A DNA stretch of 64,000 nt, taken from assembly GCA_964455285.1 (NCBI GenBank), contig CAYVVG010000009.1:7155-71154 (forward strand), written 5' to 3'. Positions 50,661-59,652 of this stretch are shown here, one piece after another (the stretch's first letter is position 1; every line of letters starts with the position of its first letter). Below the pieces are notes generated by a model. It was not told the origin of the DNA. It saw only the letters and a program-made list of their open reading frames with translations, and made no database searches. Source of the DNA: CAIVAT01 sp964455285 (lineage in GTDB: Bacteria; Bacteroidota; Bacteroidia; Bacteroidales; FEN-979). Both the position numbers and the translations under genes were made by a program.

Positions 50661-52116
50661 ATTTTTGACTTCTGACCAACCGGTTTTCCGGAAGAATCAA
50701 GGAGAAGATCACCGCCATGGCGAATGCGAACACGAAGCTGGCCAGCCTCTCCGACACACCGGTGGATGCCTCGAAGAAGTTCTTCCATACCACCGTCGAG
50801 AGGGTGCCGGCTATGAGCGAGGCGAACACCCCGGCGCGGGAAAATCGTTTCCAGAATAGCAACAGCAGCAGTGCCGGGCCGAAGGAGGATCCGATACCCG
50901 ACCAGGCATAGGAGACCAGGCTGTACACGGTATCCTGCATCGTAAGGGCCAGCAGGATAGCCACCACGCTGACCGCCAGGGTCATCCCCTGATTCAGATA
51001 GAGCAGTTGTTTGGGAGAGGATCTCTTCTTAACCGCATTTCCGTAAAGGTCTTCGGTGATGGAGGCAGAGGATACGGTCACTTCCGACGATGCAGTCGAC
51101 ATCATTGCGGAGATCACTCCGGAGAGCAGGATTCCGGCGAGGATCGGGTTGACCAGGGTCACGACCATGACCGGCAGTATTTTTTCTGCATCCTCCGATA
51201 ACCGGGCTGCATCTGCCCCCAGCAAGCCGGCTTTCACAAAAGCGAAGCCAAATATCCCGATCAGGATGGCACCTGCATAGGCCAGGAGTGTCCAAACCGA
51301 AGCCACCCATTGGGCATTCCGGACATCTTTTTTATTGCGGATGGCCATCATCCGCGTCAGCAACTGCGGCTGGCCCGTATAGCCCAGCATCCAGCTCAAT
51401 CCGCTCAGTATCAGGATTACTGCCGCAGACCCTGTTTTGCCGTGAGTGAGCGAAAGGTATTCGCTTCCGGCCGACTGGAGGGATGCGACGATTTCGACGT
51501 CGTTCGCCGAGGCAACGAAAAGGGCGATCACCGGAAAGGCTATGAGCGTGAAGATCATCAGGATCGCCTGGAAAATGTCGGTCACCACCACGGCGATGAA
51601 GCCGCCCATCACGCAGTAAACGGTCACCACTACCGAGCCGATCACCACCCCCCAGAACGGATCGAGACCGAAAGTCTTGTTGAGCACCTTGCCCGCCCCG
51701 CTGAATTGGGCCGCGATGTAAAAAAGAAAGAAAAAAACGACAATGGCCGCCGAAAGCATTCCTATCGGTTTTTCAGCCCCGGGAAATTTCCTTGCCAGAA
51801 GGCTGGAGACAGTCATAGCCCCGGTTTTCTCTGTTTCGCTTCTCAACCTTCCTGCCATCACCAGCCAGATGAACAGGATGCCGAGGACACAACCCAGGGC
51901 AACCCAGATGGTGCTGAGGCCGTCGGCATAAGCATGCCCTGTAAGACCCAGCAGCAGCCACGCCGATTCACCGGTCGCCCTCTCCGACAAGGCAAGGGCG
52001 GGGCCTGAAAACCGTTTATTGCCCAGGATGAAATCGGCGCTGGTTTTTTCGCCCCGCGAGTACCACCAGGCGATGAAGAGGGTCAGGGCCAGGTACAGGA
52101 TGAAGACGGTCAGCAT
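50659..52116 (-). CDS. putP: Sodium/solute symporter, PutP-like
   Basis: This 485-aa SSS-family transporter has about 13 helices. The start (MLTVFILYLALTLFIAWWYS) and RFSGPALALSERATGESAWL match sodium/proline symporters, and VYCVMGGFIAVVVTDIFQAI is the family signature. Proline is the likely substrate, driven by sodium. Uptake of proline-type amino acids could serve the hydroxyproline dehydratase locus about 35 kb away, but that link is speculative. Confidence 0.88.
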   Translation of the reverse strand: MLTVFILYLALTLFIAWWYSRGEKTSADFILGNKRFSGPALALSERATGESAWLLLGLTGHAYADGLSTIWVALGCVLGILFIWLVMAGRLRSETEKTGAMTVSSLLARKFPGAEKPIGMLSAAIVVFFFLFYIAAQFSGAGKVLNKTFGLDPFWGVVIGSVVVTVYCVMGGFIAVVVTDIFQAILMIFTLIAFPVIALFVASANDVEIVASLQSAGSEYLSLTHGKTGSAAVILILSGLSWMLGYTGQPQLLTRMMAIRNKKDVRNAQWVASVWTLLAYAGAILIGIFGFAFVKAGLLGADAARLSEDAEKILPVMVVTLVNPILAGILLSGVISAMMSTASSEVTVSSASITEDLYGNAVKKRSSPKQLLYLNQGMTLAVSVVAILLALTMQDTVYSLVSYAWSGIGSSFGPALLLLLFWKRFSRAGVFASLIAGTLSTVVWKNFFEASTGVSERLASFVFAFAMAVIFSLILPENRLVRSQK

Positions 52117-52122
52117 GATTTA

Positions 52123-52219
52123 CGATTGGAGATTGAGGGATTGAAGATTGAGGGATTGAGAAAGGATGGATATTATGGATAGGGTGCTTTGACGCCGTGT
52201 TACCTTCTCACCCTGTTAC
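52123..52219. repeat. Repeat-filled spacer between the flavin reductase and putP genes
   Basis: 52123-52160 has about five GATTGAGG-type units. 52196-52219 has three octamers which on the minus strand read GTAACAGG, GTGAGAAG and GTAACACG. The flavin reductase TGA (52210-52208) lies inside these. Confidence 0.8.
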
Positions 52220-52711
52220 CCCGTAGATCCCCAGAATTTCCCCGTAGTAAACCATGTGAAAATCATTTTTAGGGTAATATCGTTTAAGAATGGCGGGGTT
52301 CAGGGCGGAAGGATCGAGCAAGTGCTTATGGATGATCCGGCATTCAAAGTGCAGGATCGATTCGGCCAGGAAGAAGGCATTGGCTGACTTGCACTTTTCG
52401 GCATGGAGCCCGGCTGCCGCCAGTTTGTCGATATCCCGTCCCGAGCGGGTCCCGCAGAGATCGAGGGCAGTTTTCAGATGTTCGGGCAGCACGCAGACGG
52501 AGAAATCGGTCACGGCTTCCATCTTTTCATAAGTGTAGCGGACGGGGCGGACCATGACCGTCAGCACGGGGCGGTTCCAGATATGGCCGAAGGTGGCCCA
52601 ACCGATGGTCATCGGGTTGGGCAGGTCGCCGGCCACCAGCAGGATTCCGTCGCCAGCCAGGGGGTCAAGGGTGCTGCTGAATGCTTCGGAAAGGGTCAAT
52701 GACTGACGCAT
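52208..52711 (-). CDS. Flavin reductase-like protein
   Basis: This 167-aa FMN-binding split-barrel protein of the flavin reductase family (DIM6/NTAB) has the characteristic MTIGWATFGHIWNRPVLTVM and VRPVRYTYEKMEAVTDFSVC segments. Such proteins supply reduced flavin or reduce small substrates. The C-terminal VTG and the stop codon are repeat-encoded. It follows the BNR gene at 52730 in the same orientation after 18 nt. Confidence 0.88.
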   Translation of the reverse strand: MRQSLTLSEAFSSTLDPLAGDGILLVAGDLPNPMTIGWATFGHIWNRPVLTVMVRPVRYTYEKMEAVTDFSVCVLPEHLKTALDLCGTRSGRDIDKLAAAGLHAEKCKSANAFFLAESILHFECRIIHKHLLDPSALNPAILKRYYPKNDFHMVYYGEILGIYGVTG

Positions 52712-52729
52712 AGTAGGAGAATTTTAACA

Positions 52730-55729
52730 TCAATCCACCGTTACTTTTCCTGTAAACACCCCTGATTCTCCCTGAACCCGGATGAGGTACATTCCCCGTG
52801 CAAAGTTGCTGACATCAAGGACATGGATAGCCCCGGGGGTCGTGTTACCAATTACTTTCTCAAGGACGGCATGTCCGCTCACATCGCTTAGGCGGATGAT
52901 CAGCGACCGGTCGTTCCCTTCGCTGACAATATTCAGGATGCCCTGTGTTGGATTTGGGAAGAGCCGGATCCTGGGTTGCAGGCGATTCTCTCCGGTACCT
53001 GTGCAAACCAGGACGACAACCTCCTTCGACCCGGCCGGGCCGGTGCCGCACAGGTTGTTGCCCGCGGCTGTAACCGAACCCGAAACGGATGAGGAACCAA
53101 AATCGACGGTGATGGCACTGGTGCCCTGTCCGGCCGTTATCGTAGCTCCCACCGGCAATGTCCACGTGTAGGTGGTTGCATTGAGGATCGGTTCGATCGA
53201 AAAAACGTGACCGGAGGTGCCCTGGCAGAGGGTGTCGGGACCGTTGACCGGCTGGGCCGGATAGGGAAGCACTTCGGTATTCACCCCCAGGGAGTTGGGC
53301 AGGCTCAGGCAGGTTCCAATGCCGGCGGTAACGCTGACGAAACCGGCGCTCATTCCCCACAGCACGGTGATGGAATCGGTGCCTTGCCCCGTCTGGATCG
53401 TAGCGTCGGAGGGAACTGTCCATGTGTATGTCTCGCCCGGGGTGCCGGGTACGCTGAAGTAGGCGGTGGCCCCGGTGCAAACGGCGGTCGGACCCGTGAT
53501 GGGACCCGGTGTGTTCGGCATGGGAGTAACGGTTACGGCCAGCTGGCTCGACGGGCTGGTACCGCAATTATTCACGGCCACCACCTGCACATTACCTGAG
53601 GTACCTCCCCATTGGACTGTGATGGCGGATGAAGACTGGCCGGAGAGAATGGTGGCGCCGGGAGGTACCGACCATGTATAGGAGATCGCCCCGGTGACGG
53701 GCAGGATGCTATAATATTCGTTCGATCCCGAGCAGGTCGTTGCCGGGCCGGCAATGGCTCCCGGGGAAACGGGTGCAGCTGCCATGGTCACCAGCACACT
53801 GTCTTTGGCCATGTGGGCTGCATTGTCGTTCACGGTGCATATGTACCGGGTATCGGCGGTGGGGTATGCCACCGGGTTGGCAAGGGTTGAGGTGAATCCC
53901 GCGGGGTTGGAGGACCAGGCATAGGTATACGGACCGGTGCCGCCAGCCGCAGAGGCCTGGAGTTGGGTCGTGCCCCCGGGGCAGACCGAGGTCGGATTGG
54001 CGGAGACACCCACTACCATTGATTGACCGATCATCACCCGGAGGGTGCCGGCCCTCATGTGGGCCGGTGTCCCGTTGGGGCCTTTGGCATAAAAAGTGAT
54101 CGAGTAAAGCTGCTGGGGAACGTTTCCTGTGAGTTTTATACGGACGGGTTTTGATCCCGGGAAGGCGGTGATCTTGTTGCCCTGCGGAAAACTGATGGTC
54201 AGGCTCCCGGTGGTGGGTGCCGGGGTGATCTGTGCCGAAAGGACCACTGTATCGGAATACAGTTTGACAGAGGGAACGCTGAGGGTGAAGTCGGTGCTGT
54301 CGTTGGTAATGTAAAGTGTATCGGAGGCATGGCTGATGGCCATGGCGAAATCGGGAAAGTAGGCTGTGGCGCTCATAAAGCTTCCCTGGCGGAAATCGGT
54401 CCAACCGGCCATGGCCACCTTCTTGTTGGAAACAATGCCGTTATAGTCGCCCTGGTACCGGGGAGTGCCTCCCCCGCCGCAGGTCGGGCAGTCGATCTTC
54501 ATTTTCTGGTTCGAGATGGCCTGGTTTGCCACCCAGGTCGTTCCGCCGTTATCCGAATAGGAAGCGTAGATCAGGGCGCTGTCGTTGGTGGGGCAATCGC
54601 GGGTGTCCATCCACATGGCGTACAGGCGGCCTGTCTGCTTGTCGCACCAGATGCCCGGATGCCACTGGTGATGGGTGGTCGGGTTGGCATCGTCGTTGAC
54701 CCTTACGGCTGTCGCCCATGTGGTTCCACCGTCGTCGGACCACCGGCACCAGATATCGGGTTTGTTGCCGTTGCCGGGGGGGTCGTTGGATGCGTACACG
54801 CAATAGAGCCTGCCCCGGTTGGTTCCGTAGCTGTTGTCGGCGGCGATCATCGGGTAAGGCCGGGTGCGCATGTTCTGGACCGAGTTACGGCCGCCTACGT
54901 TGGTTCCGACATAGTTGGAAAAATTCTGTGCCGACATCTGGGTGAAGGTGGAGCCCCCGTCGAGCGACCGATAGAAGGTATAGGTGGAGGCGAAGGAACT
55001 GTTGCTGTTGGTGACGACATAGACCGATTTTCCCTGCACGGCCCCGTTGGGTCCCACACACACCATCATTCCCGGGAGGCTCTGGGTGGAGGCGTTCCAG
55101 GTGGTGTTCCAGGTGACGCCATGGTCGGTGCTCCGGGCGAAGTTGCCCCCCGAGCTGGCGGTCATGGTCGTATACACATAGTTGGCATACGGACCGTTTG
55201 TCTGGTCGCAGGCCATCCAGTTCTTGTCGACCCCCAGCACGCCCGTGACCGCGGGGGTCCAGGTGGCGCCGTTGTCGGTCGATTTGATCACCTTCACCCC
55301 GGAGATGGAGCCGTACATGTTTTGATAGAAGAGGTTTCCGAGACTGTCGTAAGCCACCACCGGGTCGCCCTGCATGGTGGTGCCGAACGACGGGACCGCA
55401 TCGGCCCAGTCGATCCCGTTTTCCGTGTGATGGGCCGTGTTGATGTTGTAAGCGGTAAAATGCTGCGGCGGATTCAGCGGGTTGGCGGCGATGTTGCTCT
55501 CGCCGAAATCGACCCCCAGGTTGAAGTTATCGAAATTACCGACCGTGATCACCGACGACAGGGGCAGGTCGCCGGAAGAGGGGGCCCGGTGGAAGAGATA
55601 GGCAGGGGCGTAGTCTCTCAGCGGGTCGTTGTAATTGATCTGTTGCGCCCGGGCCGGGAGTGCGGTGGTGAGCGTCATAATACCGGCAAGCAGGGCCAGG
55701 GATAAGGGTTTCAGGGATGATCTGATCAT
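52730..55729 (-). CDS. Secreted BNR/PKD protein with T9SS type A sorting domain
   Basis: This 999-aa exported protein has a signal peptide (SLALLAGIMTLTTALPARAQ) and a sialidase-like beta-propeller of about 430 residues with at least four Asp-boxes (KSTDNGATW, RSTDHGVTW, WSDDGGTTW, YSDNGGTTW). Next are several PKD/Ig-like domains (CPGGTTQLQASAAGGTGPYT, CSGSNEYYSILPVTGAISYT and others) and a C-terminal T9SS domain (IRLFPNPTQGILNI, ending GVFTGKVTVD). The ATG at 55729 starts the signal peptide. Catalytic sialidase residues were not identified, so it may only bind glycans. It is exported through type IX secretion. Confidence 0.88.
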   Translation of the reverse strand: MIRSSLKPLSLALLAGIMTLTTALPARAQQINYNDPLRDYAPAYLFHRAPSSGDLPLSSVITVGNFDNFNLGVDFGESNIAANPLNPPQHFTAYNINTAHHTENGIDWADAVPSFGTTMQGDPVVAYDSLGNLFYQNMYGSISGVKVIKSTDNGATWTPAVTGVLGVDKNWMACDQTNGPYANYVYTTMTASSGGNFARSTDHGVTWNTTWNASTQSLPGMMVCVGPNGAVQGKSVYVVTNSNSSFASTYTFYRSLDGGSTFTQMSAQNFSNYVGTNVGGRNSVQNMRTRPYPMIAADNSYGTNRGRLYCVYASNDPPGNGNKPDIWCRWSDDGGTTWATAVRVNDDANPTTHHQWHPGIWCDKQTGRLYAMWMDTRDCPTNDSALIYASYSDNGGTTWVANQAISNQKMKIDCPTCGGGGTPRYQGDYNGIVSNKKVAMAGWTDFRQGSFMSATAYFPDFAMAISHASDTLYITNDSTDFTLSVPSVKLYSDTVVLSAQITPAPTTGSLTISFPQGNKITAFPGSKPVRIKLTGNVPQQLYSITFYAKGPNGTPAHMRAGTLRVMIGQSMVVGVSANPTSVCPGGTTQLQASAAGGTGPYTYAWSSNPAGFTSTLANPVAYPTADTRYICTVNDNAAHMAKDSVLVTMAAAPVSPGAIAGPATTCSGSNEYYSILPVTGAISYTWSVPPGATILSGQSSSAITVQWGGTSGNVQVVAVNNCGTSPSSQLAVTVTPMPNTPGPITGPTAVCTGATAYFSVPGTPGETYTWTVPSDATIQTGQGTDSITVLWGMSAGFVSVTAGIGTCLSLPNSLGVNTEVLPYPAQPVNGPDTLCQGTSGHVFSIEPILNATTYTWTLPVGATITAGQGTSAITVDFGSSSVSGSVTAAGNNLCGTGPAGSKEVVVLVCTGTGENRLQPRIRLFPNPTQGILNIVSEGNDRSLIIRLSDVSGHAVLEKVIGNTTPGAIHVLDVSNFARGMYLIRVQGESGVFTGKVTVD

Positions 55730-55881
55730 ACGGAGATAGTATAAAAGAAGGAGGATAAAACTTTCTGCGATAAAAGTATGAAATTTCCGGATATGAAGAA
55801 ACCGGTTGAGCGGAGACGCGGAACCAGTTGCGGTCATCCACTGCCGGTTATTTGATTACCTTTACCCGGTATCTGACGGAC

Positions 55882-57111
55882 ATGAAAAAAACCACTCTTG
55901 TACTTACCCTGACAGTCATAGCGATGCTTACGGCAGCCGGCCAGCAGCCGTTTCCCGGCGACAGCATTCGGATTTTTACCGAATTCCTCCGGCAGAACGC
56001 ATTCCACACTCCTTCGGAATATATCCTGAAATCGTTACAGGAAAAAGACATCGTCATCCTGAGCGAGCGGTACCACCCCGAGATGACGCAATACCGGATG
56101 ATCGCGGAGGTGATCAGCGATCCTTCCTTCACAGGGAATGTGTACACGGAAGTCGGCGTCGTGAATGCCGGCGACCGGATCAATGCGCTGCTGATGCGGA
56201 AGGGACTTGCCGACACGGAGGTGGACCGGGAGATCACGAAAATATTCAAAGATCTCGATATGTTCCCTCTTTGGCCGAATCCCAACTATTTCTTCCTCAT
56301 CAAGACGATTTACCTGACCAACCAGGGAAGGCCGGCCGAAGACAAGATCAGCCTTTTCCCGCTCGACCTCCTTTTCTCGTGGGATTCGGTAGAGTGTGCG
56401 GGGCAATACCGGATGCTCATGGAGATGATGGAGCCGCAGGGAGCCCCGCCGGTCATTGACCGGAACCAGGTCATGGGTGAACATTTCATCCTGGCTTACG
56501 AGCGGTCAAAACGGCAGAACAAAAAGAAAGTGAAAGCGTTGGTGATCATGAACACCTATCACGGATATACCCGGATTCCGGCTTATCTTCCGCTTCCAAC
56601 CAAACCTTTCATCTACAGTACGGCCGAAATGATCTATAAAACATACCCGCTCCAAACCAAGGGGATCAGCATTCACGGGCTGAGCAACGGGGGCAACCTG
56701 ATCGCCCGGGGAAAATGGGATGCGGCCATGCAGGTGAACGGGAACAAACAAGTGGGATTTGACCTGAAGGGAACCCCGTTCGGCGCTACCCCGTTCGACA
56801 TGTACAACTTCGGGGGAAGGGCTTATGCCTCCGTAACATTCGATTACATCTTCGACGGCTACGTTTTTTATGAGCCCCTGGAAAAATTCGAGATGACCCA
56901 GGGGATCCCGGGTATTTTTGACGATCCGGCCTTCGTGCGCGAATTCATCCGCCGGTACGCCATTTCCGACAACCTGAGACCGGAGCAGGCCGACACCTCC
57001 ACGGAGATCAGGGGTTATATCCGGCAATATAATATTCTTCAGACCAAGCCACTGAAAGGGTTGGACGGGTATGGGGAACAGATAAACAAATGGTTGCGCG
57101 TAAAGGAGTAA
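55882..57111 (+). CDS. Exported protein, possibly of the EreA/ChaN/TIKI superfamily
   Basis: This 409-aa exported protein has a signal peptide (MKKTTLVLTLTVIAMLTAAG). The segments DIVILSERYHPEMTQYRM and GNVYTEVGVVNAGDRINALL resemble the G/S-E-x-x-H ... E motifs of the EreA/ChaN/TIKI superfamily, and VIMNTYHGYTR could supply the later His. The match is weak and no substrate is proposed. The ATG at 55882 gives the signal peptide. It is divergent from the BNR protein and convergent with the FISUMP operon. Confidence 0.6.
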   Translation: MKKTTLVLTLTVIAMLTAAGQQPFPGDSIRIFTEFLRQNAFHTPSEYILKSLQEKDIVILSERYHPEMTQYRMIAEVISDPSFTGNVYTEVGVVNAGDRINALLMRKGLADTEVDREITKIFKDLDMFPLWPNPNYFFLIKTIYLTNQGRPAEDKISLFPLDLLFSWDSVECAGQYRMLMEMMEPQGAPPVIDRNQVMGEHFILAYERSKRQNKKKVKALVIMNTYHGYTRIPAYLPLPTKPFIYSTAEMIYKTYPLQTKGISIHGLSNGGNLIARGKWDAAMQVNGNKQVGFDLKGTPFGATPFDMYNFGGRAYASVTFDYIFDGYVFYEPLEKFEMTQGIPGIFDDPAFVREFIRRYAISDNLRPEQADTSTEIRGYIRQYNILQTKPLKGLDGYGEQINKWLRVKE

Positions 57112-57128
57112 CCCATGAATGAAACCGG

Positions 57129-59621
57129 TCAGTTTTTTACACACCTGATGGACATCCCGTAGTTTTTCCCGTTCGACATCCGGTCATCGGTGGCAGCATT
57201 GGTCTCGAGACCGCGGTAGATGCCGGAGGTTGAGTTGGATTCCGTCGTCGTCCAGAAATAGGCGTAGGAATGCAGGTTGAAAAAGAGGGAGTTGTTGATG
57301 AGTTCGCCGCCGGGAAGCCCCGTGAAACCGCTTGCATTGGTCGCGCCTGCATTCGGTGAAACCCAGTGGGCATAACCCGCTTCTTTCAGTTTTCCCCCGA
57401 CGTCGGTTCCCCGGTGACCGTAAGCACTGCAGTTTACGGTCGCATCCAGGAACAGTTCCATCTGGCACCATTCCGCATCGGATGCGAAATGCCATCCCGC
57501 CGGGCAGATCCCCTGCCTGTCGCCCGGGTTGGCATTGCTGGACCCGGTGTAGTTCATCGCTTCGTCCCACTGGTATAACCCGCCGTACACATCGCAATTC
57601 GCATCGGAATCATAATAACAGTACTTCTCGATCATACTGTTGTTGGTATGGGTTACGGAAGCGTTCACCCGCACGCCGGTGTTCAGGTTCTGCGCCATCC
57701 AGCACTGGGTTCCGATCAGGACGGTACCGTACTGTTGGTTGTCGCGGGCGTCGGTGAGCGTCATCCCGCAGTTCCAGCAAGCTGTGGTGGACTGCTGCAG
57801 GCTGACGGCGGCGGAATGATCGCAGGCGCTGTACGACCAGACAAAACGGGTGTAGAGGGTGTTGCAGGTCAGCCCCGTGTCGGTCCTGGTGGTAAGGGTT
57901 CCCATGTCGGTGGCCGATCCATAATCGTCGGTGGTGTTCCACTTGTACCCGATGACATCCGGCACCGGCAACCAGTTCCAGGCGATCTGGGTCTCGCCCG
58001 CCACATGGGTCCCTGTCGCAGGTGCAGCGGGGGCAGCCAGGGTCGACTGGGTCAATACCGATACGGGGGACCCTCCGCAACTGCTGTATGCCCACAGGTA
58101 CCGGGTATAACCCGTGTTGCAGGCCAGGCCCGTATCAGTTTTACTGGTAACCGGCCCCAGGTCCTGTGCCGTGTTGTAATCATTGGCCGTATTCCACTTG
58201 TACCCGGTAGCGCCTTCCGAAGGATTCCAGTTCCACGTAACCTGCGTCGATAAAGCAACATGGTTACCCTGTGCAGGGGCTAAAGGAAATCCGTTGGTCC
58301 TTTGCTCCAGTGTCACGGACCCGGAATGGCCGCAGGCATTGTATGACCAGATATACCGGTAGTAGACCGTGAAGCAGTCGAGTCCTGTCTCCACCTGGGA
58401 GGTCGCCGGACCCACGTCGGTCGCCGTGCTGAAGTCGTCGGTGGCGCTCCAGCGGTATCCCGTTGCTTCTCCGACCGCGTTCCAGATCCATGTGATCTGC
58501 GCCACCAGCGGGAACTGGTAGCCCGTTGAAGGGGCGGGGGGATTCACCAGGGTTGTGGCGGTAAGGATCGCCGGATCGGAATGCCCGCAGTTGTTGCAGG
58601 ACCACACATACCGGGAATACGGTGTGTTGCATGTCAGGCCCGGCTCAAGGTGCGAGGTGGCAACGCCGAGGTCGGTTGCAGTGTTAAAGTCGGGAATTGT
58701 ATTCCAGCGGTAACTTGTCGCACCGGGTACCTCAAGCCAGTTCCAGGTTACCTGGTTCGAGGTGGCCACAGGCGTACCTGGTGCAGGCATGTCAGGCGCC
58801 TCCATGGTGGATTGCACGAGCGTGGCGGAAGAGGAGATGTTGCAGTTGTTGTAGGCCCATACATACCGGGTGTATAGGGTACCGCAGGCCAGGTTGGTCT
58901 CGGTTATGAAGGTCTGAAGCCCCATGTCGGTTGCCGTGCCGTAATCGTCGGTCGTGTTCCATTTGTAGCCGGCGGCAGCGGCGACCGGCTGCCAGTGCCA
59001 GGTGATGCTGCCCGCGGTGGACACGGAATCGTCGGGCAACGGGGGGGTGCAGGGGGGTGCGATCGACTGGACCAGCGTCGCGGGCATGGAGATCCCGCAG
59101 TTGTCGTAGGTCCACACATACCGCGCATAGGTAGCCCCGCACCCGGTCCCGGTTTCCGTACGGGTGGTGGCTGTTCCCATATCTTCCGCCGTGCCGTAAA
59201 CATTTGCGGGGCTCCATTTGTATCCGGTGGCCCCGGCCACCGTGTTCCATTTCCACTCGATCTGGTTTGTGCCCACGACATGGTTCCCGGCGGCCGGAGC
59301 CTGCGTCAGGCAGGGGTTCAGGGTGGTCCAGGTGCCGTTCGACAGGATGCAAAGGGACCCCGAACCGCTGAGGCCGCAATTGGTGCAGAACACGATCAGC
59401 CCTTCGGGGGGGTTGGTCATGGCGTTCCGCTGTTCGAAGGTCATCCGGGGGATCAGGACCCCTTTGTCGGGGAATTTCACCTCCAGGCCGGCGGAGGGCG
59501 CGGGTGCGCTGCCGTCGTTGCTGATGATGACCTGGGCAGAGGAGAACAGGGCCCGTAGGAGCATGGCCAAAAGGATGGCAAAACGCGGAGAGGAAATGAT
59601 GACGATGGGTTGCCGGTTCAT
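57129..59621 (-). CDS. FISUMP surface protein with six tandem modules
   Basis: This 830-aa exported protein is the last gene of a three-gene operon. After the signal peptide comes the shared N-terminal module (GLEVKFPDKGVLIPRMTFEQ, EGLIVFCTNCGLSGSGSL). Six modules of about 84 residues follow, with the pattern TWNW...GYKWNT..DY.TATDMG...C.T.YTRYVW.Y..CG and two conserved Cys each. The FISUMP (TIGR02145) domain is C-terminal: QYGTVLIGTQCWMAQNLN, CPAGWHFASDAEW, YFWTTTESN, ending SIRCVKN. No T9SS tail is visible. A role as a surface adhesin or display protein is inferred. Confidence 0.88.
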   Translation of the reverse strand: MNRQPIVIISSPRFAILLAMLLRALFSSAQVIISNDGSAPAPSAGLEVKFPDKGVLIPRMTFEQRNAMTNPPEGLIVFCTNCGLSGSGSLCILSNGTWTTLNPCLTQAPAAGNHVVGTNQIEWKWNTVAGATGYKWSPANVYGTAEDMGTATTRTETGTGCGATYARYVWTYDNCGISMPATLVQSIAPPCTPPLPDDSVSTAGSITWHWQPVAAAAGYKWNTTDDYGTATDMGLQTFITETNLACGTLYTRYVWAYNNCNISSSATLVQSTMEAPDMPAPGTPVATSNQVTWNWLEVPGATSYRWNTIPDFNTATDLGVATSHLEPGLTCNTPYSRYVWSCNNCGHSDPAILTATTLVNPPAPSTGYQFPLVAQITWIWNAVGEATGYRWSATDDFSTATDVGPATSQVETGLDCFTVYYRYIWSYNACGHSGSVTLEQRTNGFPLAPAQGNHVALSTQVTWNWNPSEGATGYKWNTANDYNTAQDLGPVTSKTDTGLACNTGYTRYLWAYSSCGGSPVSVLTQSTLAAPAAPATGTHVAGETQIAWNWLPVPDVIGYKWNTTDDYGSATDMGTLTTRTDTGLTCNTLYTRFVWSYSACDHSAAVSLQQSTTACWNCGMTLTDARDNQQYGTVLIGTQCWMAQNLNTGVRVNASVTHTNNSMIEKYCYYDSDANCDVYGGLYQWDEAMNYTGSSNANPGDRQGICPAGWHFASDAEWCQMELFLDATVNCSAYGHRGTDVGGKLKEAGYAHWVSPNAGATNASGFTGLPGGELINNSLFFNLHSYAYFWTTTESNSTSGIYRGLETNAATDDRMSNGKNYGMSIRCVKN

Positions 59622-59652
59622 GATGCGATCTCTTTATCCCTGCCTTGCCATG

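Noticed and set aside
54329..55705. Long open frame antisense to the BNR/PKD gene
   Set aside because: It mirrors a strongly supported gene, has no recognisable domain, and is the expected by-product of high GC on the opposite strand. The same holds for antisense frames at 33065-34816 and 25218-26684.
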